Source of the DNA: Nitrospira sp.
Lineage (GTDB): Bacteria > Nitrospirota > Nitrospiria > Nitrospirales > Nitrospiraceae
Reading direction: 5' to 3'
Assembly (NCBI GenBank): GCA_018242765.1
Contig: JAFEBH010000013.1
Span: 296,084 to 360,083 of the forward strand
Length of the DNA stretch: 64,000 bases
Positions 1 through 9,138 of the stretch are shown here, piece by piece; position 1 is the stretch's first letter; every line of letters begins with the position of its first letter. The translations under genes and the position numbers were made by a program. The notes under the pieces were generated by a model, which saw only the letters and a list, made by a program, of their open reading frames with translations, did no database searches and had not been told where the DNA came from.

Positions 1-856
1 GACATCGAGGAAAGCGCTGGCATTGTTCATCTAGGTGCTGGATCGCCTTCTGTACTTCGACGAACATGGGATTACCGGATACCGCGGGCTCGAATTCGCA
101 TCCCTTCACATAGTGGTCATTAAACCCCAGCCATGCCATACCACCAAGATCAAGCCCATGGACGATCTTCTCCGTCTCCCGAATTGAAAGGCCATAGATA
201 TAGTTCCCGGTGCCGTCTCCATAATCTTCAAATCCATGGCTGACCGGGTTAATCGTTACGACATCGGGCAAGACATCGGCCAAATGGGGATGGGGCTGGC
301 CAATCAGTTTCGATCTCACGCTCTCAATCAAGACTCGAATCGAATCGCGTCGTGAGAACTGGTAGCCCAAGGTAACGTCTTCGAGCGGCTCGATCAGGAT
401 CACCACCTCCCTGCTGACACGCAACATCTCATAGAGGGCAATGGTCGGCCGAGGAAAATGGTGATAGGACTCCTTACAGAACACGACGTCGAATGCTTCG
501 TCTTTGAAGGTCAGCTTCTCTGCATTCTCGACAGCGTATTCGCCGAAGAGTCCCCGCGCCTTTCCCTGTTCGAGCAGACACGAGCCGATGTCAGTCGGCA
601 AGACGCTCGTGATCCCAAAGAGTTTTCGAAGTCTGACAGAGTCTAGCCCATAGCGACCGTCACCGATTGTCAGCCAGCTAGCACCTTGATAACGCATGGC
701 CAGTGGGGTACAGGTTTCGTACATTCTCCGGTGCCGCCAAGAGTCCACTGTATCGTCGCGGAACCAGCTTTTGTGGATTCGCTGACGGTCGGGTCCATGA
801 ATGTCGTTGTCCATGTGCCACCGCTGCATGTCGACAAAGATTTTGTCGTCTGCCAT
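1..856 (-). CDS. SAM-dependent class I methyltransferase, C-terminus cut by window edge
   Basis: The frame is open from an ATG at 856 to the left edge (285 codons), so the C-terminus is missing. An AGGAG lies 7 nt upstream of the ATG (864-868). A nucleotide-binding strand resembling methyltransferase motif I (SWLTIGDGRYG, about residue 60) is followed by the acidic DIGS strand. A motif-IV/V region, FDVVFCKESYHHFPRP, comes next, then a VVILIEP strand, as in the methyltransferase-11 family. Methyl transfer from SAM is family knowledge; the substrate is not visible. It lies on the same strand as the glycan locus that starts at 5.8 kb but is separated from it by four plus-strand genes, so membership in that locus is uncertain. 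Confidence 0.72.
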   Translation of the reverse strand, partial: MADDKIFVDMQRWHMDNDIHGPDRQRIHKSWFRDDTVDSWRHRRMYETCTPLAMRYQGASWLTIGDGRYGLDSVRLRKLFGITSVLPTDIGSCLLEQGKARGLFGEYAVENAEKLTFKDEAFDVVFCKESYHHFPRPTIALYEMLRVSREVVILIEPLEDVTLGYQFSRRDSIRVLIESVRSKLIGQPHPHLADVLPDVVTINPVSHGFEDYGDGTGNYIYGLSIRETEKIVHGLDLGGMAWLGFNDHYVKGCEFEPAVSGNPMFVEVQKAIQHLDEQCQRFPRC

Positions 857-1162
857 GAGTTCACTCCTGGGTTTATGCCACCACAGCCCGAAGGTCTATG
901 TTAGTAAGCGTAACTTTATCTTTCTCGTCCAAACCAATCACACCGCGACCGGCTGGAAACTAGTGCAAGGCCTCCCCGTCAAAATCCTCCCACCGCATGA
1001 GTGATTGTACTGGCTGCTGTGCTGGGCGCAACGAGAATGTCAGTTTCCACCCGCCGATAGGCTTACACCAAGCTCAGGAGCAACAGAGGTTTTCCCACAA
1101 TCTGTTTGAAACGCACCCGTCTCAGTTTGCAATCAGCCGGCTTCGTCCGTATGATCACTGCG
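857..1162. other. Divergent intergenic region
   Basis: This is a 306-base gap between the methyltransferase (leftward) and the tRNA thiolase (rightward). It holds the AGGAG ribosome-binding site of the leftward gene and, at its right end, a sigma-70-like promoter for the rightward gene. Short open frames here have no ribosome-binding site or recognisable sequence, so no gene is called. Confidence 0.5.
1127..1155 (+). promoter_or_regulatory. Sigma-70-like promoter of the tRNA thiolase gene
   Basis: TTGCAA (1127-1132), a 17-base spacer and TATGAT (1150-1155) fit a vegetative promoter well. The expected transcript start is about 1161-1162, immediately before the ATG at 1163 and with no room for a Shine-Dalgarno sequence, so the mRNA may be leaderless. 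No experimental support is available. Confidence 0.5.
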
Positions 1163-2101
1163 ATGAATTGTACGAAATGTAAGACTAAGGCCGTGCTGAA
1201 GTTGCCCCGTCACAACGCAGCATTCTGCAAGGGTTGCTTGAACTCTTTTGCTCATGATCAAGTGATGCGAGCGATCAAGTCGCAGGAAATGTTCGGGAAG
1301 GATGACCGGATTCTTGTGGCTGTGTCGGGAGGAAAGGATAGTCTGGCGCTCTGGGATATGCTCCTGAAGCTGGGGTACAAGGCCGACGCGCTCTATGTGA
1401 ATCTCGGTATTCCAGGCTATTCGGATCGCTCACGGGACAAGGTTCAGCGATATGCCGAAATGGTTGCGGTGTCGTGTGGAAGTACGCTGCATCTCCACAC
1501 TGTTGAGCAAACCGAAGGCGCCGGCATTAAAGAACTTGCGCAGCTCGTGCATCGCCCGACGTGCAGTACCTGCGGTACGATCAAACGCTATCAATTCAAC
1601 CGCGTGGCCATCGAACAGGATTATGATGTGATGGCGACCGGCCACAATCTCGACGATGAGGCTGCCCGCCTGCTCGGCAATGTGCTCCATTGGCAAGAAG
1701 ACTATCTTGAGAAACAGAGTCCCAATCTTCCTGCCTCAATCGAAGGTTTCGCGAAAAAGGTGAAGCCTCTCTATAGATTGACTGAACGGGAACTTGCCGC
1801 CTACTGTGTGCTGAACGGGATCGATTACATCGTCGATGAATGTCCCATGGCGCGGGGTGCGCGCACCCTCCTCTACAAGGAGGTCCTCAACCGACTGGAG
1901 ACGGAATCTCCTGGGACGAAACAATACTTCTATTGGGGGTTTTTGGAAAAGCAGCGTAAGAAAGCACCGACCGCGACGAGCATGACGGAAAAAGATCAAG
2001 CCTCGCTCCACCCCTGCCCGACTTGCGGGCAGCCCACCACGGCTGAGACCTGTTCGTACTGCAAGCTGATGGCGCGAGCCAAGGCACCACCCGCTCGCTG
2101 A
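1163..2101 (+). CDS. TtuA/Ncs6-type tRNA 2-thiolation ATPase (PP-loop, TtcA/CTU1 superfamily)
   Basis: This 312-aa protein is predicted to adenylate and thiolate a tRNA base in the cytoplasm. The N-terminus carries a zinc-finger pattern (C3, C6, C22, C25). The PP-loop ATP-pyrophosphatase motif SGGKDS is at 55-60. Cysteines C134, C137 (CSTCG) and C227 (DECP) are placed like the [4Fe-4S] ligands of TtuA/TtcA. A second CxxC...CxxC finger sits near the C-terminus (CPTCG...CSYC). Paired fingers favour the TtuA/Ncs6 branch (2-thiouridine) over TtcA proper (2-thiocytidine); this is inference. Upstream in-frame ATGs at 1106 and 1151 exist, but 1151 lies inside the -10 box and 1163 begins exactly at the first finger. 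The DnaJ-like gene follows 85 bases downstream. Confidence 0.85.
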   Translation: MNCTKCKTKAVLKLPRHNAAFCKGCLNSFAHDQVMRAIKSQEMFGKDDRILVAVSGGKDSLALWDMLLKLGYKADALYVNLGIPGYSDRSRDKVQRYAEMVAVSCGSTLHLHTVEQTEGAGIKELAQLVHRPTCSTCGTIKRYQFNRVAIEQDYDVMATGHNLDDEAARLLGNVLHWQEDYLEKQSPNLPASIEGFAKKVKPLYRLTERELAAYCVLNGIDYIVDECPMARGARTLLYKEVLNRLETESPGTKQYFYWGFLEKQRKKAPTATSMTEKDQASLHPCPTCGQPTTAETCSYCKLMARAKAPPAR

Positions 2102-2186
2102 CCCATTCGGCTCTTGCAAACCTGGTGCGCACTCCGTAAGCTGATCGTCGACAGCATCTGCTCCATTCTCCACAAACGGACGTTGT

Positions 2187-3236
2187 ATGGGAACGGCTCC
2201 GCAAGATTACTATCAGACACTCGGTGTATCCCGCACGGCTTCAGCTGATGAGATCAAGAAAGCCTTTCGTCGGTTGGCCCGTCAATACCATCCCGACCTT
2301 CACTCCGGTGCGAAGAAGGCCGAGATGGAAAAGAAATTTAAAGAGCTCAATGAAGCACAGGAGGTCCTCACCGATCCCGACAAGCGAAAGAAGTATGATC
2401 AGTACGGGAGCGATTGGGATCAAGCTCAAGCGTTTGAAAAGGCTCGTCAGCAGGCCTGGACGAGAGGCGCGAGTAGCCCTTGGGATTTTGAGCAAGATCC
2501 CAACAGTCGCGGCGGGACCGGAGAACACTTCTCTGATTTCTTTGAGAGCTTATTTGGAAATCGAAAACAGGAGACCGGAGGACGGAGTACAAGTGGACGG
2601 TCTGGGCAGGATTTAGAGACGGAAGTGCAGTTGACCTTGCGGGAAGTTCTGACCGGTGTCGTGAAACGGGTGAATCTGCGGGAACCACAAACCTGTTCGA
2701 CCTGTCAGGGCCACGGCACGGTGCGGGGACGGCCCTGTGGAACCTGTCAGGGCACTGGGAGAACGACCGATCACAAAACCATTGAAGTGAAAATTCCTGC
2801 GGGGGTGCAGGACGGTACTCGAGTTCGGGTTGCAGGAAAAGGTCAGCTCGGGAGCGGCGGTGGGAAGCGGGGCGATCTCTATCTGCTGATCAATATCCCT
2901 ACCGATCAAATTTTTCGCCGGCAGGGGTCGGATCTTCATGTCACCCTCCCCATCTATCCGTGGGAAGCGATTCTTGGAGCAGACGTAACGGCGCCTACGT
3001 TGACGGAACCGGTGAAGGTCAAAGTGCCTCCTGGCAGCAAGGCTGACGCGAAACTTCGACTCAAGGGGAAAGGATTACCCTCGGCCACCGGTGGGGCTGG
3101 AGACCTCTTTTTGACCTTGCAGATCGTGATGCCGACGATGGCCACGGAAGAAGAGCGGATCCTCTACGAACGGTTGAGCAAACAACGGCATCCGGATCCC
3201 CGCGCGGAACTCCTCCATCAGGCACAACGGTATTGA
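2187..3236 (+). CDS. DnaJ-family chaperone with a half-size zinc-finger region
   Basis: This 349-aa Hsp40-type co-chaperone should stimulate DnaK ATPase. The J-domain occupies residues 7-75 with the catalytic HPD at 35-37. A Gly/Phe-poor linker follows, then a cysteine region with only two CxxCxGxG repeats (C170/C173 and C184/C187), where canonical DnaJ has four. The two beta-sandwich C-terminal domains follow (KIPAGVQDGTRVRVAGKG, VKVPPGSKADAKLRLKGKG). It is therefore between type I DnaJ and type II CbpA. It starts at an ATG 85 bases after the tRNA thiolase and may be co-transcribed. No dnaK or grpE is in view, so it is probably an accessory rather than the primary DnaJ. Confidence 0.88.
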   Translation: MGTAPQDYYQTLGVSRTASADEIKKAFRRLARQYHPDLHSGAKKAEMEKKFKELNEAQEVLTDPDKRKKYDQYGSDWDQAQAFEKARQQAWTRGASSPWDFEQDPNSRGGTGEHFSDFFESLFGNRKQETGGRSTSGRSGQDLETEVQLTLREVLTGVVKRVNLREPQTCSTCQGHGTVRGRPCGTCQGTGRTTDHKTIEVKIPAGVQDGTRVRVAGKGQLGSGGGKRGDLYLLINIPTDQIFRRQGSDLHVTLPIYPWEAILGADVTAPTLTEPVKVKVPPGSKADAKLRLKGKGLPSATGGAGDLFLTLQIVMPTMATEEERILYERLSKQRHPDPRAELLHQAQRY

Positions 3237-3347
3237 GTCAACACGATAGCCGCTTCAATATGAACGTGGAGTCGAAGGGCTCGCTTGCGTTGCGGCGCTT
3301 GCTGTGGCAAGCTTCGGACAAGGGGCTTCCAAACCAAGGAGGAATGC

Positions 3348-3995
3348 ATGAAGTCAGTCACGAAGACGGCAATGGTTGCGGTTGTGTCGGCCTGTCTGTT
3401 GGTGTTGGGCGTACCCAGTCTGTGGGCGAACGATCCAAGTTATGGTCATGCGGGAGGCGGACATGGCGGCGGCGGCAGTCATGGGTACGGAAAAGGGATG
3501 ATGCATACCGGGACCGGTCATTTGATCCGACATCTATTGAAGCATGAAAAGGATATCGGACTCAGTGGGGATCAGGTCGCGAAGCTCAAGGAGATACAAT
3601 TGAACCTTGACCGTGTCCGGATCAAGGCAGAAGCGGACATTCAAATTGCCGAACGTGAGGCCAAAGCGCTGACCGATGAGGAGAAGTCCGATCTCGGAGC
3701 GATCGAAGCCAAACTGAGACAGAGTGAAGATCTCCAAATCGGATTGCGCATGGCGGCGATCAAGGCTCGCCGAGACGTGATGGCCGTGCTGACTCCGGAA
3801 CAGCGCGCCAAGGAAAAATCCGAGCATGACAAAGTGATGGAGCAACACAAAGGCTCAGGGATGCATCATGGCGGGGCCATGCCCTATGGCGCCAATCCTC
3901 ACGGTGCCGGCCCTCATGGTGCCAATCCCCATGGGAGCAACCCTCAGGGCAAGAATCCGCATGAGGCTGCACCTCCGGCATCACCCAGTTACTAG
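3348..3995 (+). CDS. Spy/CpxP/ZraP-like periplasmic protein with His-rich repeat tail
   Basis: This 215-aa exported protein has the Spy/CpxP layout. A signal peptide covers residues 1-27 (cleavage near SLWA-ND), followed by a Gly/His-rich linker. A mainly helical core of about 100 residues contains the family-like LTPEQR motif, here preceding a KEKSEHDK helix end. The tail consists of six degenerate pentapeptides rich in Asn-Pro-His-Gly. The family binds unfolded proteins or metal (Zn in ZraP), and the His-rich ends here suggest metal binding, which is inference. The ATG at 3348 has AGGAGG just upstream (3338-3342 region); a competing ATG at 3344 is out of frame. Confidence 0.72.
   Translation: MKSVTKTAMVAVVSACLLVLGVPSLWANDPSYGHAGGGHGGGGSHGYGKGMMHTGTGHLIRHLLKHEKDIGLSGDQVAKLKEIQLNLDRVRIKAEADIQIAEREAKALTDEEKSDLGAIEAKLRQSEDLQIGLRMAAIKARRDVMAVLTPEQRAKEKSEHDKVMEQHKGSGMHHGGAMPYGANPHGAGPHGANPHGSNPQGKNPHEAAPPASPSY
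3876..3965 (+). repeat. Six tandem 15-base units encoding PHG pentapeptides
   Basis: Six consecutive in-frame 15-base units encode AMPYG, ANPHG, AGPHG, ANPHG, SNPQG and KNPHE at the C-terminus of the Spy-like protein. The middle units are nearly identical at DNA level (GCCAATCCTCACGGT, GCCAATCCCCATGGG), which points to recent unit duplication. The first and last units have decayed. Confidence 0.85.
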
Positions 3996-4115
3996 CGGGA
4001 TGGTGAAAACGTCCGCCGGCTTTGTGCTTACGTCGATTCCAATCTCGTGACACGTATTTCATGAAGCGTTGTTCACTTGCGGGATGCAGATTCAGAAAGA
4101 GGACCTCAACGACCG

Positions 4116-5789
4116 ATGAAAAAACAAGTCAAGCTTCAAAGTCATGATCTCTTGGTGGGAGCCGGCCGCGCGCCGGCTCGGGCGATGTTGAAAGCCGTCG
4201 GCTTTACGGACGACGACCTGACGAAACCGCTGGTCGGTGTTGCCAATACGTGGATTGAGGTCATGCCCTGCAATTTTCATTTACGTCGGCTTTCCGAGCG
4301 TGTGAAAGCCGGCATCCGAGCTGCCGGAGGGACTCCGATCGAGTACAACACGATCGCCGTGTCCGACGGAATCTCTATGGGCACCGAAGGCATGAAGGCT
4401 TCGCTCATCAGCCGTGAGGTCATTGCCGATTCGATTGAACTCGTGGCACGTGGACATTTGTTTGATGCGGTCGTCGCGCTGTCCGGTTGCGACAAGACGA
4501 TCCCTGGAACCGTCATGGCCCTCGCCCGGTTGAATGTGCCGTCGCTCATGCTGTACGGCGGATCGATTATGCCGGGACAGTTTCAGGGGCATGATGTGAC
4601 CATTCAAGATGTCTTTGAAGCCGTCGGCAAGCATGCCTCGGGAAAAATGACCGATGCCGAGTTGAAGGACCTGGAGGATCATGCCTGTCCGGGACCTGGG
4701 GCCTGTGGTGGCCAATTTACGGCGAATACCATGGCCATTGCCTTTGAGTTTCTGGGCATTTCCCCCATGGGGCGCAATGGAGTGCCCGCTATGGATAGTC
4801 AGAAAGATGATGTCGCATTCGAATGCGGCAAGATGGTGATGGAGCTTGTGAAGCAGGATCTTCGCCCGCGTCAGCTCATTACGCGCAAGTCATTGGAGAA
4901 TGCCATTGCCGCTGTCGCGACGACGGGTGGCTCCACGAATGCCGTCCTGCATCTGCTTGCCATCGCGCGTGAATCGGGGATCAAGCTGAGCATCGACGAT
5001 TTTGATAGGATCAACCGCAAGGTTCCGTTACTGGCCGACTTGAAGCCGGGCGGTCGCTTTGCCGCGGCGGATCTCTATGCCGCTGGGGGAACCACCCTGG
5101 TCGCCAAGCGATTGCTCGATGCTGGATTGCTCCATGGGAATCAGCCGACGGTGACCGGTCGGACGATCGGAGAAGAAGCCTCGCAGGCTCGTGAAGTATC
5201 CGGACAGCAGGTGTTGCGTCCCCTCGCCCACCCGATCAAGCCGACCGGCGGCCTGGTCATATTGAAAGGGAATTTGGCGCCGGAGGGCTGTGTGGTGAAG
5301 GTGGCCGGTCATTCGATGACGAAGTTTCAAGGACCGGCCAAGGTATACGATCAAGAAGAGGATGCCTTCGTAGCGGTCAAGGCTGGTCAAATCAAGGCCG
5401 GTGATGTTGTCGTGATTCGGTACGAAGGCCCGGCCGGTGGTCCAGGGATGCGCGAGATGCTTGGTGTGACGGCGGCGATCGTCGGCGCCGGGCTCGGCGA
5501 CTCTGTTGCCTTGCTCACCGATGGCCGGTTTTCTGGGGCTACGCACGGGCTGATGGCCGGCCATGTGGCGCCTGAAGCGGTCAAAGGTGGACCCATTGCA
5601 GCAGTCAAGAATGGGGACATTATTACGTTTGATATTCCCAAACGCCGTCTTGATGTGAAGCTTTCGAAAAAAGAGATCGCGACTCGACTCAAGAAGGTCA
5701 AACGACCGACTCCGCGGTACACCTCTGGTGTGATGGGGAAATATGCCAGACACGTTTCGTCCGCCTCGGAAGGTGCAGTGACAACGTAA
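4116..5789 (+). CDS. ilvD: Dihydroxy-acid dehydratase
   Basis: This enzyme dehydrates 2,3-dihydroxy-isovalerate and 2,3-dihydroxy-3-methylvalerate to the 2-keto acids of valine and isoleucine synthesis, in the cytoplasm. The 557-aa length fits the family. The three iron-sulfur cysteines are visible at C52 (VMPCN), C125 (SGCDKTIPG) and C197 (CPGPGACGG). The C-terminal signature [19 protein letters not shown] is intact. An in-frame upstream ATG exists at 4077, but the ATG at 4116 has an AGAGG about 12 bases upstream and begins at the conserved N-terminus. No other ilv gene is nearby, so it is a stand-alone gene. It converges with the methyltransferase at 5804. Confidence 0.97.
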   Translation: MKKQVKLQSHDLLVGAGRAPARAMLKAVGFTDDDLTKPLVGVANTWIEVMPCNFHLRRLSERVKAGIRAAGGTPIEYNTIAVSDGISMGTEGMKASLISREVIADSIELVARGHLFDAVVALSGCDKTIPGTVMALARLNVPSLMLYGGSIMPGQFQGHDVTIQDVFEAVGKHASGKMTDAELKDLEDHACPGPGACGGQFTANTMAIAFEFLGISPMGRNGVPAMDSQKDDVAFECGKMVMELVKQDLRPRQLITRKSLENAIAAVATTGGSTNAVLHLLAIARESGIKLSIDDFDRINRKVPLLADLKPGGRFAAADLYAAGGTTLVAKRLLDAGLLHGNQPTVTGRTIGEEASQAREVSGQQVLRPLAHPIKPTGGLVILKGNLAPEGCVVKVAGHSMTKFQGPAKVYDQEEDAFVAVKAGQIKAGDVVVIRYEGPAGGPGMREMLGVTAAIVGAGLGDSVALLTDGRFSGATHGLMAGHVAPEAVKGGPIAAVKNGDIITFDIPKRRLDVKLSKKEIATRLKKVKRPTPRYTSGVMGKYARHVSSASEGAVTT

Positions 5790-5803
5790 GTCTTGATGGC
5801 GGC

Positions 5804-6565
5804 TCAGGCCTGTGGTTTTTTGAGCCACAGTATGAGGACACTGGTTACGGCATCATCATATGAGTAGCGATGCAAGTATGAGAGTGAAGGCAACACCTCG
5901 GCGATGAGGTGGCTCACCGTGGATTCTTGGTGCTCAATTGCGAATCCTGCCTCAGTAAACAACCTCATCCACTCTGATTTTCTCAACCTATTGGTGTAGG
6001 AGCTGCGATTCCATTTCATCAGATTCCATAGCCACTCAGGATACCGGAGGCAATCGAAGAGCTTGAGTGGCAGTGGAGGCTGTACACCGTAGTACGAGTG
6101 GTCGCCGAGGTCAATCAGCGCCACGAGGTGCCCACCGGCGCGCAGGACCCGAAAACATTCTGCGACAGTCGTCGCTGGATCGCGCACATGTTCAAAAGCG
6201 GTGTGGGACCAGACGCAGTCGAATTGGCCGGAGTGAAACGGTAGCCGCTGGCCGTCATAAATAATGTAGTTGATCCGCTTTCGTGTCGCCTCATTGTTCG
6301 TCACATACCTCAAGACATCGACAGCGGTACAACTGACCGCCCCTTTTGTCAGTGCGGTTTCCAAGACCTCCAGGGTTTGTCCTGGTCCAATCTCCAATAC
6401 ATCCTTTCCAAGTGTCGACTCGAATCGGCTGTACATCTCAAAAACCTCTTGCACCTTTCTGGAATCCGAGTTGATTCCTGTCAGGTGGTACTGCTGGATC
6501 AATTGAGCAATTGGCTTCAATCCAAGAAGCAGATTGTGAATGATCTCAAGCGGGACAAACGTCAT
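5804..6565 (-). CDS. Class I SAM methyltransferase (methyltransferase-11 type)
   Basis: This 253-aa protein has the Rossmann methyltransferase core. Motif I is VLEIGPGQTLE (about residue 54), followed by an acidic AVDVL strand, FDCVWSHTAFEHV (motif IV) and ECFRVLRAGGHLVALID (motif V-VI). This layout is common for small-molecule or glycan methylation; the acceptor cannot be read from the sequence. It is the last gene of the minus-strand glycan locus, 54 bases after the GT4 gene, and ends 14 bases from the convergent ilvD stop. Confidence 0.8.
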   Translation of the reverse strand: MTFVPLEIIHNLLLGLKPIAQLIQQYHLTGINSDSRKVQEVFEMYSRFESTLGKDVLEIGPGQTLEVLETALTKGAVSCTAVDVLRYVTNNEATRKRINYIIYDGQRLPFHSGQFDCVWSHTAFEHVRDPATTVAECFRVLRAGGHLVALIDLGDHSYYGVQPPLPLKLFDCLRYPEWLWNLMKWNRSSYTNRLRKSEWMRLFTEAGFAIEHQESTVSHLIAEVLPSLSYLHRYSYDDAVTSVLILWLKKPQA

Positions 6566-6619
6566 AACTCACGTACGTCAGGGCCTGACTTCTGGGTATG
6601 GCCCGTTCAGGGTTGATCC

Positions 6620-7810
6620 TCACTCGATTATTCTGTGACTCATGCCCGCGTGAGAGGGGCTCAGTAAGCAGTCATACAGTCGTTCGTATTGCAGAATCGT
6701 TTCGCTGATGTGAAACTCACATGGAAGTGGAGATGGCTCTGCTGTGCGAACAACCGATGGTTTCACTGGAGATGACAACATCCGGATGATTGCCTTAGCC
6801 AATCCGTTGATGTCTCCTGCTTCACAGAGTTCTCCCATTGTCGGCTCAATCACGACTTCATCCGCCCCACCGACCTTTGTAGCTACAATAGGTAAATCTG
6901 AGACCCGTGCTTCAAGTAAAACTCGAGGTAGTCCTTCCCAGTGAGAGGTTAAGAGAAATATATCGAGTGCGTGCATCACCGCCGGAATATCCCGTCTCCA
7001 CCCAGCGAGATGGACACAATCCTGAAGACGATGGCGAGCGATCAACGACTCGACTTTTGCTCGCAATTCGCCGTCTCCGATGAGAACGAACCGGACGTTG
7101 GGTAGTGATGCGGTGACCAGCTTGGCCACCTCGATGAAGTCCTCGGGAGCTTTTTGCGGTTTGAGACATGCCACAGTTCCGATCAGAGGTGTTTCGGTCC
7201 GTGCGCCCAGTTCTTTTCTCAGTCGTTCGCGGTCTGCCGGGTCCATCACTTGTTGAAACGGTCTTGGATCGATCCCCGGCCGTACCAACAAAACGTTGTT
7301 TCCGAATAGACCCCAGGCGAGGCCCTTCTTGATGTCAGCGTGAGAGACGGCAATCCACTGGGTCGTTACCCAGCCGGTGATTCGTTCCACCATGACCAGC
7401 AACCACTTCAAGCAGCGAGGCTGTACGGGAGTGACACCATATCCATGGATGGTATGGACAATGATTGGAACTCCGGCAAACCATGCAGCCCATCGGCCAA
7501 GGATGCCCGCCTTTGAGCTATGTGTATGGACAATCGATGGATGAAGACGGCGAAGGAGTGTGGTCAGCCGAACGAGGGCCACCAGATCATCCAACGGATG
7601 GATCTGTCGGCCCAGCTCGGGAAGCAGTCTTACCTCGACATGAGGTAAGTGTCGGGCCTCCTCTGTCAGGAGTCCCCCGGGCCCACTGATCAGAATGACT
7701 CGATATTTTCTGGGGTCCAGATGGGACACGACATGAAGTGCGACTTCTTGCGCTCCGCCAAGCTCAAGCTTTGTAATGATATGGCAAATCGTGTCCACGA
7801 CACCTGTCAC
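6620..7810 (-). CDS. Family 4 glycosyltransferase (GT-B fold)
   Basis: This 396-aa retaining glycosyltransferase has an N-terminal acceptor domain with the ITKLELGGAQEV loop and VHTIHGYG. The C-terminal nucleotide-sugar domain has the GT4 signature EGLPRVLLEARVSDLPIVAT, in which the E-x7-E pair binds the donor. The longest frame starts at 7903 but would overlap the upstream gene by 93 bases. The GTG at 7810 shares a base with the upstream stop (TAGTG), which suits translational coupling; a second GTG at 7798 is an alternative. It probably adds a hexose to the lipid-linked glycan. The donor sugar is unknown. Confidence 0.87.
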   Translation of the reverse strand: MTGVVDTICHIITKLELGGAQEVALHVVSHLDPRKYRVILISGPGGLLTEEARHLPHVEVRLLPELGRQIHPLDDLVALVRLTTLLRRLHPSIVHTHSSKAGILGRWAAWFAGVPIIVHTIHGYGVTPVQPRCLKWLLVMVERITGWVTTQWIAVSHADIKKGLAWGLFGNNVLLVRPGIDPRPFQQVMDPADRERLRKELGARTETPLIGTVACLKPQKAPEDFIEVAKLVTASLPNVRFVLIGDGELRAKVESLIARHRLQDCVHLAGWRRDIPAVMHALDIFLLTSHWEGLPRVLLEARVSDLPIVATKVGGADEVVIEPTMGELCEAGDINGLAKAIIRMLSSPVKPSVVRTAEPSPLPCEFHISETILQYERLYDCLLSPSHAGMSHRIIE

Positions 7811-9138
7811 TATGCAGAGAGGGTGTGATCTTGTCTCAATCGGAGTCGTTCCGCGAGTTGTTTCCCCTGCCCGATCGCATCTTCCATAGAGGTGTGTTCC
7901 CAACGGCCATACCGTCCGATGGAATAAATGCCTCGTCGCTCAAGCTCCGAGAGGATGGCGGGAATTGCACGCGCGCGATGACGATCGAAGTAGACATAGG
8001 CGTAGTGCAAATCTTTCACGTCTGAGACGATGATGTCGTCACTGGGCCGTAAGATGCCAGCCCGCTCCAATCCTGTCCGCGCGTGGTCGGCGAGCTGGTC
8101 AACCGACTGATGTTCTGTCGGCCGATGCGAGATCTCCACGTACATCGAGCTACAGCCAGGTTGTCCCAATGACGGAGAGAAATTCATAGGAAATCCGACT
8201 CGGTAAAAAGGAAATGCCGGTTCCGGGAAATAGAGCCAATGCTTGTCCGAGACCTGCTCGCGTGCCACGGCCATATTGAGGTTATAGACCGACACCCACC
8301 GCAGTCCATCAGCGGCTTCTTTGAGATGTGTCGGTAGATCGAGACAACGGCGTACGAGTTCCGGAACCGGAATTGTCGAGACGAGCGACTCATAGTGTTC
8401 GGTTCTGGTCGTGCCGTTGAGTCGATCGTGGAAACGTGCGCGTCGGCGTTTCGTATCCACTTCGAGAAGTTCGACATGGGTCGTGACACCTGTAATGCCA
8501 GGCAGGAAAGCCTCCGGCAGGAGGCTGATCCCGCCTGATGCGGGATAGAGGAACGACGGATTGTAGCCGAACGCCTTGTCTTTGATGCCTAAGGCGCCGT
8601 TGATGACGTCTTTCAACTCCGGCTTTGGCACCAGCCACGACACCCAATCGGAGGTGAGCTCATCCAAAGACACCTTCCACAGCTTTTCGTTGAAAGGAAC
8701 CATAAAATGCTTGGCCATCCCTTCTCCAAGGTTCTCCAAGATCCATTGCGTGAAACAGAGGTCTTGGGGATCGCGTGCCGCGGATGGTTGCAGGAGTGTG
8801 GCGATGAATCCCATCACACACTCTCGCACGACTTCAGGCGGAAGCCCGTAGATGTTCACCTGAAAAGGATATTCCGTGTAGGTTTGGTGTGAGTAAATGA
8901 ATGACTTGCGATGGTGTTTCTGGAGTTTGTCAGCAAGGAGCTGCTCCACCAGTGCTTTGATCGGCGGCTGACGGAAATGTAACAGGTGACCTGTGTAGTC
9001 AAAGGTAAATCCGTCTTTGTGATAAGACCGGCACAGTCCTCCCACCTCCGATTCACGTTCATAGAGCCGGTATGGGAGTCCCGTCAGATGGTACGCAGTG
9101 CTCAATCCGGCAAGCCCGGCACCGATGATCAGAATCAT
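7810..9138 (-). CDS. FAD-dependent amine-oxidase/UDP-galactopyranose-mutase-like protein
   Basis: This 442-aa flavoprotein begins with the dinucleotide-binding fingerprint IIGAGLAGLSTAYHL (residues 4-18), followed by the E-R-E acidic strand end and the GGLC motif of the amine-oxidase/protoporphyrinogen-oxidase superfamily. In glycan loci, relatives act on sugar nucleotides (galactopyranose mutase) or remain uncharacterised. UDP-Galp mutases are usually shorter (about 370-390 aa), so this is not called Glf. The ATG at 9138 overlaps the WecA-like stop by 4 bases (ATGA), and the end touches the GT4 start. It may alter a sugar or lipid intermediate; substrate unknown. Confidence 0.72.
   Translation of the reverse strand: MILIIGAGLAGLSTAYHLTGLPYRLYERESEVGGLCRSYHKDGFTFDYTGHLLHFRQPPIKALVEQLLADKLQKHHRKSFIYSHQTYTEYPFQVNIYGLPPEVVRECVMGFIATLLQPSAARDPQDLCFTQWILENLGEGMAKHFMVPFNEKLWKVSLDELTSDWVSWLVPKPELKDVINGALGIKDKAFGYNPSFLYPASGGISLLPEAFLPGITGVTTHVELLEVDTKRRRARFHDRLNGTTRTEHYESLVSTIPVPELVRRCLDLPTHLKEAADGLRWVSVYNLNMAVAREQVSDKHWLYFPEPAFPFYRVGFPMNFSPSLGQPGCSSMYVEISHRPTEHQSVDQLADHARTGLERAGILRPSDDIIVSDVKDLHYAYVYFDRHRARAIPAILSELERRGIYSIGRYGRWEHTSMEDAIGQGKQLAERLRLRQDHTLSA

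Noticed and set aside
5028..5828. A 266-codon open frame antisense to ilvD
   Set aside because: It lies entirely on the opposite strand of a well-matched ilvD, has a Arg/His/Gly-biased composition typical of antisense frames in GC-rich genes, and no ribosome-binding site or motif.
5795..5830. Short inverted repeat (CTGTGG...CCACAG) between ilvD and the methyltransferase as a bidirectional terminator
   Set aside because: The stem is only 6 bp and part of it lies inside the methyltransferase end, so a terminator call is not justified.
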